Below the pieces are notes generated by a model, which saw nothing but the letters and a program-made list of their open reading frames with translations, was not told the origin of the DNA and did not search any database. From assembly GCA_003158355.1 (NCBI GenBank), contig PMIV01000234.1, forward strand, positions 4,167 to 12,579: DNA of 8,413 nucleotides, given 5' to 3'. This DNA is from Anaerolineaceae bacterium. Lineage in GTDB: Bacteria > Chloroflexota > Anaerolineae > Anaerolineales > Anaerolineaceae. Shown here piece by piece: positions 6,130-8,413 of this stretch (within the stretch, counting starts at the first letter, position 1; each line of letters begins with the position of its first letter). A program made the translations under genes and the position numbers.

Positions 6130-7650
6130 CTATTTCTTTGTATGCAGATCGAAGAGGATATATCCTGTTCCTTCATCATATATCGAATAATTCTTTTTCA
6201 GGTAATCCATCAGACCACCCGTCATGGTCGGGTCATCCAGCATGGTGACCAGGAAGAAATCTTTCCCCACCGCATCGACTGCAAATACTTTGGCCACCTC
6301 CGCGTCGTGCCCCCCCATCTCACGGTGGATCAACTCGTTATTGGCTGGCAAATAGGCTGCGTCGTACCAGCCCCAGTAAGACAGGCGGCCATTGTAATCT
6401 TCAGTGAGCGCCAGTACATTCTTTCCTTGTAACTCCTTGCCAAGAGTGAGCCAGAATTGTGCCTGTGGGCGATAATCTACCCGTTTGAAATCATTGCGCA
6501 CCTGCCACATGCTTTCACCTACACCAATCAGCAACAGGGTGATGATCAAGGCCCTGCCCAACCATACTGGCTTAAACAGCTCGCCCAGCTTAGGCAGCAT
6601 TGCCTGCGCCAGACCTGCCAAACCGACGGCTACTGGCAGGATGATGGGAAGATGGTAATAATCGTGGGTGGTGTAGTAATAGATGAAGAAGAACCCAAAG
6701 ACGAAGTAACCCAGCCACAGCCCCAGGGCAACCGCGCGGTTTTTGCGTCCGATGAGGGTAAAACATCCGGCAATCGCCAACAGAAAAGCTGCATAACCCA
6801 CCACAGTGCCGATCATGGAATTCCATTGCACGTAAGAAAGGGGAATGAACAGCATGTTTAGCAGGATGCGGTTATTTACGGCTTCAGAACTGATGAATTT
6901 AAGGACGTAAATGCCCAGGAGATTATATAACAGCGCTGGAAGCAAGGCCAGAACGCCGATGACCCAGAACTGAATTCTCGACCACATTTTTTTGAAGCCA
7001 AAACTGCCAACGGCCAGACATAAAAAGACGCCAGCAATGTAAAAGACAGCGGTCAGTTTAACGTAAATGGTTAATCCGCTCAACAAACCGGCCAGCAGCG
7101 CCCAGCCCCACCCCGATTTTTGACTCCAACGGAACATTGCCCACACCGCCCAGATCAGCAGTGCCATCATCAGCATGTCGGGCATGATCGCCCGGCTGGC
7201 AGAAATGCCGTATGGGAAAAACAGGTAAAAGAGTGTGCCCACCACGCTACCGTCAATGCCAGTTAGCTCTTTGAGCAGAAAATATAGCCCCACCCCGCCG
7301 ATCAGCCAAAAAACGATCGAATAAAAACGTGGAAACCACAGATCTTCGTGTCCGATCAGCCGATAAGTTGCTACTGCCAGATTTTCAATCACCTCTGGTT
7401 CTTCGGTGGGTAATGTTTTCCACTGGTTGATGGCGATTTGCTTCTGATCTGCGTTGTAGATATCCGCGCTTGCGGCAAACATTCCCCTGGCCTTAAGCAT
7501 GGTTTGCAACTGACGCGCTGGATGAAAATCCAGCGGCAGGTCATGCAGGTCGTAAAGGCGAATACCGGCAGCCAGCGCAAAGGTAACGATTAAGAAAGCG
7601 AGTAAAATCCAACGCTTGCGAAAAACAAAGGAAGAGTTTTCTGAATTCAA
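6130..7650 (-). CDS. GT39/PMT_2-type integral membrane glycosyltransferase
   Basis: Predicted polytopic glycosyltransferase of the GT-C fold (506 residues) that would move a sugar from a lipid-linked donor to a protein or glycan outside the membrane. Signs: a Lys/Arg-flanked first membrane helix at about 13-32; then the large external loop with LPLDFHPARQ, where D41 is the likely catalytic Asp of the family; PRFYSIVFWLIGG at the next helix; about ten further hydrophobic segments; and a soluble C-terminal part of about 110 residues. The start is a TTG at 7648-7650, supported by GAGG 5 bases upstream (plus-strand CCTC at 7656-7659) and by the position of the first helix; no nearby in-frame ATG exists. 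The divergent neighbour is a sugar aminotransferase, which fits a surface-polysaccharide or protein-glycosylation locus. Donor and acceptor are unknown. It is too divergent from what I can recall to be called ArnT or a true protein mannosyltransferase. Confidence 0.85.
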   Translation of the reverse strand: MNSENSSFVFRKRWILLAFLIVTFALAAGIRLYDLHDLPLDFHPARQLQTMLKARGMFAASADIYNADQKQIAINQWKTLPTEEPEVIENLAVATYRLIGHEDLWFPRFYSIVFWLIGGVGLYFLLKELTGIDGSVVGTLFYLFFPYGISASRAIMPDMLMMALLIWAVWAMFRWSQKSGWGWALLAGLLSGLTIYVKLTAVFYIAGVFLCLAVGSFGFKKMWSRIQFWVIGVLALLPALLYNLLGIYVLKFISSEAVNNRILLNMLFIPLSYVQWNSMIGTVVGYAAFLLAIAGCFTLIGRKNRAVALGLWLGYFVFGFFFIYYYTTHDYYHLPIILPVAVGLAGLAQAMLPKLGELFKPVWLGRALIITLLLIGVGESMWQVRNDFKRVDYRPQAQFWLTLGKELQGKNVLALTEDYNGRLSYWGWYDAAYLPANNELIHREMGGHDAEVAKVFAVDAVGKDFFLVTMLDDPTMTGGLMDYLKKNYSIYDEGTGYILFDLHTKK

Positions 7651-7655
7651 AATGA

Positions 7656-7659
7656 CCTC
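7656..7659 (-). promoter_or_regulatory. Ribosome binding site supporting a TTG start
   Basis: On the minus strand GAGG lies 5 bases before the TTG at 7650. It is the only Shine-Dalgarno-like element near the beginning of the glycosyltransferase reading frame and supports the non-ATG start. Confidence 0.55.
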
Positions 7660-7684
7660 ACTGAAACCATTCTTGATAAATCGA

Positions 7685-7690
7685 ATTATA
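7685..7690 (-). promoter_or_regulatory. Possible -10 element of the glycosyltransferase gene
   Basis: The minus strand reads TATAAT here (plus-strand ATTATA), about 35 bases before the TTG start. The -35 at 17 bp (TCCAAT, read on the minus strand from 7713 to 7708) matches the consensus poorly. A second ATTATA at 7786-7791 could also serve the minus strand. Weak prediction. Confidence 0.25.
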
Positions 7691-7748
7691 CGTGCTTTAT
7701 TAGCGAAATTGGAGGGGTTGTTTATTTAATAGTTTATTGAACGGAGAA

Positions 7749-7776
7749 TTGACTAATCTTAAGATTAGCTTATAAT
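7749..7776 (+). promoter_or_regulatory. Sigma-70-type promoter of the sugar aminotransferase gene
   Basis: TTGACT (7749-7754, 5 of 6 consensus bases) and TATAAT (7771-7776, 6 of 6) are separated by 16 bp. Transcription would start near 7783, about 47 bases before the aminotransferase ATG. It is the best promoter in the window, and its spacer is almost filled by a palindrome. Confidence 0.65.
7753..7768. promoter_or_regulatory. Perfect 16-bp palindrome inside the promoter spacer, operator candidate
   Basis: CTAATCTTAAGATTAG is a perfect palindrome without a central gap. It overlaps the last two bases of the -35 and ends two bases before the -10. A dimeric regulator bound here would cover the RNA polymerase site. 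The regulator is not encoded in the window, and I do not recognise the motif. Confidence 0.5.
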
Positions 7777-7794
7777 TACCGGGAAATTATACTA

Positions 7795-7833
7795 ATGGTA
7801 AAGGGTGGAGTCCTATTCATTGAGCGCATATGA
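7795..7833 (+). CDS. Possible 12-codon leader ORF overlapping the aminotransferase start
   Basis: ATG at 7795 opens a frame for MVKGGVLFIERI and stops at TGA 7831-7833. The stop overlaps the aminotransferase start in the classic ATGA arrangement. The predicted transcript begins only about 12 bases upstream, so this ORF would be near-leaderless, with only a loosely placed GGGA before it. The GGTGGAG at 7804-7810 lies within it and is too far (19 bases) from ATG 7830 to act simply. Translational coupling or attenuation is conceivable; a chance ORF of this size is also quite likely. Confidence 0.25.
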   Translation: MVKGGVLFIERI

Positions 7834-8413
7834 AAACATTACCGAAATCAATCCCTGTATCCGAGCCCTGCCTGAATGGAAACGAACAGAAATATCTAAC
7901 TGACTGTGTACAATCTGGCTGGGTATCTTCCCTTGGCAAATACATCACTACTTTTGAACAGGGTTTTGCTGATTTTTGCGGCGTAAAACATGGGGTTGCC
8001 GTTTCGAACGGTACCACGGCCCTGCATCTAGCCCTGGCTGCTTTGGGCATCGGCGCCGGGGATGAAGTGATCACCCCCACCCTGTCTTTCATTGCTACGG
8101 CCAATGCGGTTCATTACACAAATGCGAAGGTTGTTTTTGCAGATTCCGAACCCGAAACCTGGAACATCGATCCCGCTGAGATCGAAAAAAAGATCACCCC
8201 GCGCACAAAAGTACTTGTCCCGGTTCACCTGTATGGTCACCCTGCCAACATGGATCCCATCCTTGAGATTGCTCAACGCCACCACCTGGTTGTGCTCGAA
8301 GATGCTGCCGAAGCGCACGGTGCCCTGTATAAGGGTAAACGTGTAGGCAGCCTGGGAAAATTAGGTGCCTTCAGTTTTTACGGCAATAAGATCATTACCA
8401 CCGGTGAAGGCGG
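7830..8413 (+). CDS. DegT/DnrJ/EryC1/StrS sugar aminotransferase, GDP-perosamine synthase-like (partial, 3' end outside window)
   Basis: PLP-dependent enzyme that transfers an amino group from an amino acid, usually glutamate, to a keto sugar nucleotide, in the cytoplasm. The 194 codons present cover about half of a usual 370-400 residue protein. Visible landmarks: N-terminal GNEQKYL and SGWVSSLGKYI; the PLP-phosphate loop SNGTTALH (59-66); GDEVITPTLSFIATANAV; VPVHLYGHPANM; EDAAEAHGA with D158 to pair with the PLP ring nitrogen; and SFYGNKIITTGEG with the Schiff-base lysine K187. The EDAAEAHGA and NKIITTGEGG wording and the short N-terminus resemble GDP-perosamine synthases (Per/RfbE) as I recall them, more than ArnB or PseC types. 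The exact sugar is inference. ATG 7830 is the first possible start, as a TGA stands in frame at 7821; only a weak TGAG precedes it. The gene probably opens an envelope-sugar operon running to the right. Confidence 0.9.
   Translation, partial: MKTLPKSIPVSEPCLNGNEQKYLTDCVQSGWVSSLGKYITTFEQGFADFCGVKHGVAVSNGTTALHLALAALGIGAGDEVITPTLSFIATANAVHYTNAKVVFADSEPETWNIDPAEIEKKITPRTKVLVPVHLYGHPANMDPILEIAQRHHLVVLEDAAEAHGALYKGKRVGSLGKLGAFSFYGNKIITTGEG

Noticed and set aside
6457..6861. Plus-strand ORF of 134 codons
   Set aside because: It is antisense to the membrane glycosyltransferase and rich in His and Gln, as expected from reversed hydrophobic codons; no domain recognised.

Overview
The window (8413 bases) looks like a piece of a bacterial chromosome. 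My best guess is a member of the Chloroflexota, perhaps Anaerolineae-like. That rests on the style of the NB-ARC/TPR protein and of the GT39-type glycosyltransferase, both recalled from family knowledge; no rRNA or other phylogenetic marker is present. Coding is mixed in composition: GC-rich genes (recombinase, most of the NB-ARC/TPR gene) sit beside an AT-richer diguanylate cyclase gene and AT-rich spacers. I see no rRNA, tRNA, CRISPR array, transposase or insertion-sequence ends.

Layout, left to right. (1) Positions 1-2451 (+): a STAND-class NTPase (NB-ARC core, winged helix, kinesin-light-chain-type TPR array) with an uncharacterised N-terminal domain carrying a Gly/Ala-rich hydrophobic stretch. 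Its frame is open to the left edge, so the true start may lie outside. (2) Positions 2631-3842 (+): a complete tyrosine recombinase behind a plausible sigma-70 promoter and an AT-only inverted repeat at the expected transcription start. (3) Positions 3948-4826 (+): a soluble PAS-GGDEF diguanylate cyclase with intact active site and inhibitory site. (4) Positions 4957-6072 (+): a ferritin-like/VIT1 fusion (MbfA-like iron or manganese transporter) preceded by an inverted repeat whose half-sites resemble Fur-box hexamers. (5) A strong bidirectional terminator at 6092-6128 between two convergent genes. (6) Positions 6130-7650 (-): a multi-spanning GT39/PMT_2-type glycosyltransferase with a TTG start. 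(7) Positions 7830-8413 (+, cut by the right edge): a DegT/DnrJ/EryC1/StrS sugar aminotransferase resembling GDP-perosamine synthases, divergent from (6). Its well-formed promoter has a perfect 16-bp palindrome between -35 and -10, and a 12-codon ORF in the leader overlaps its start by ATGA.

How the parts may work together. The left part (STAND sensor plus recombinase) has the flavour of an accessory region, where bacterial STAND proteins often act in phage defence or signalling; neither gene proves this. The middle genes are independent housekeeping or signalling modules. The right part, glycosyltransferase and sugar aminotransferase around a shared spacer, is probably the edge of a cell-envelope polysaccharide or glycosylation cluster continuing beyond the window. 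I do not see a complete new multi-gene system. The items most worth pursuing are the N-terminal domain of the STAND protein and the palindromic control sites at 7753-7768 and 4926-4941.
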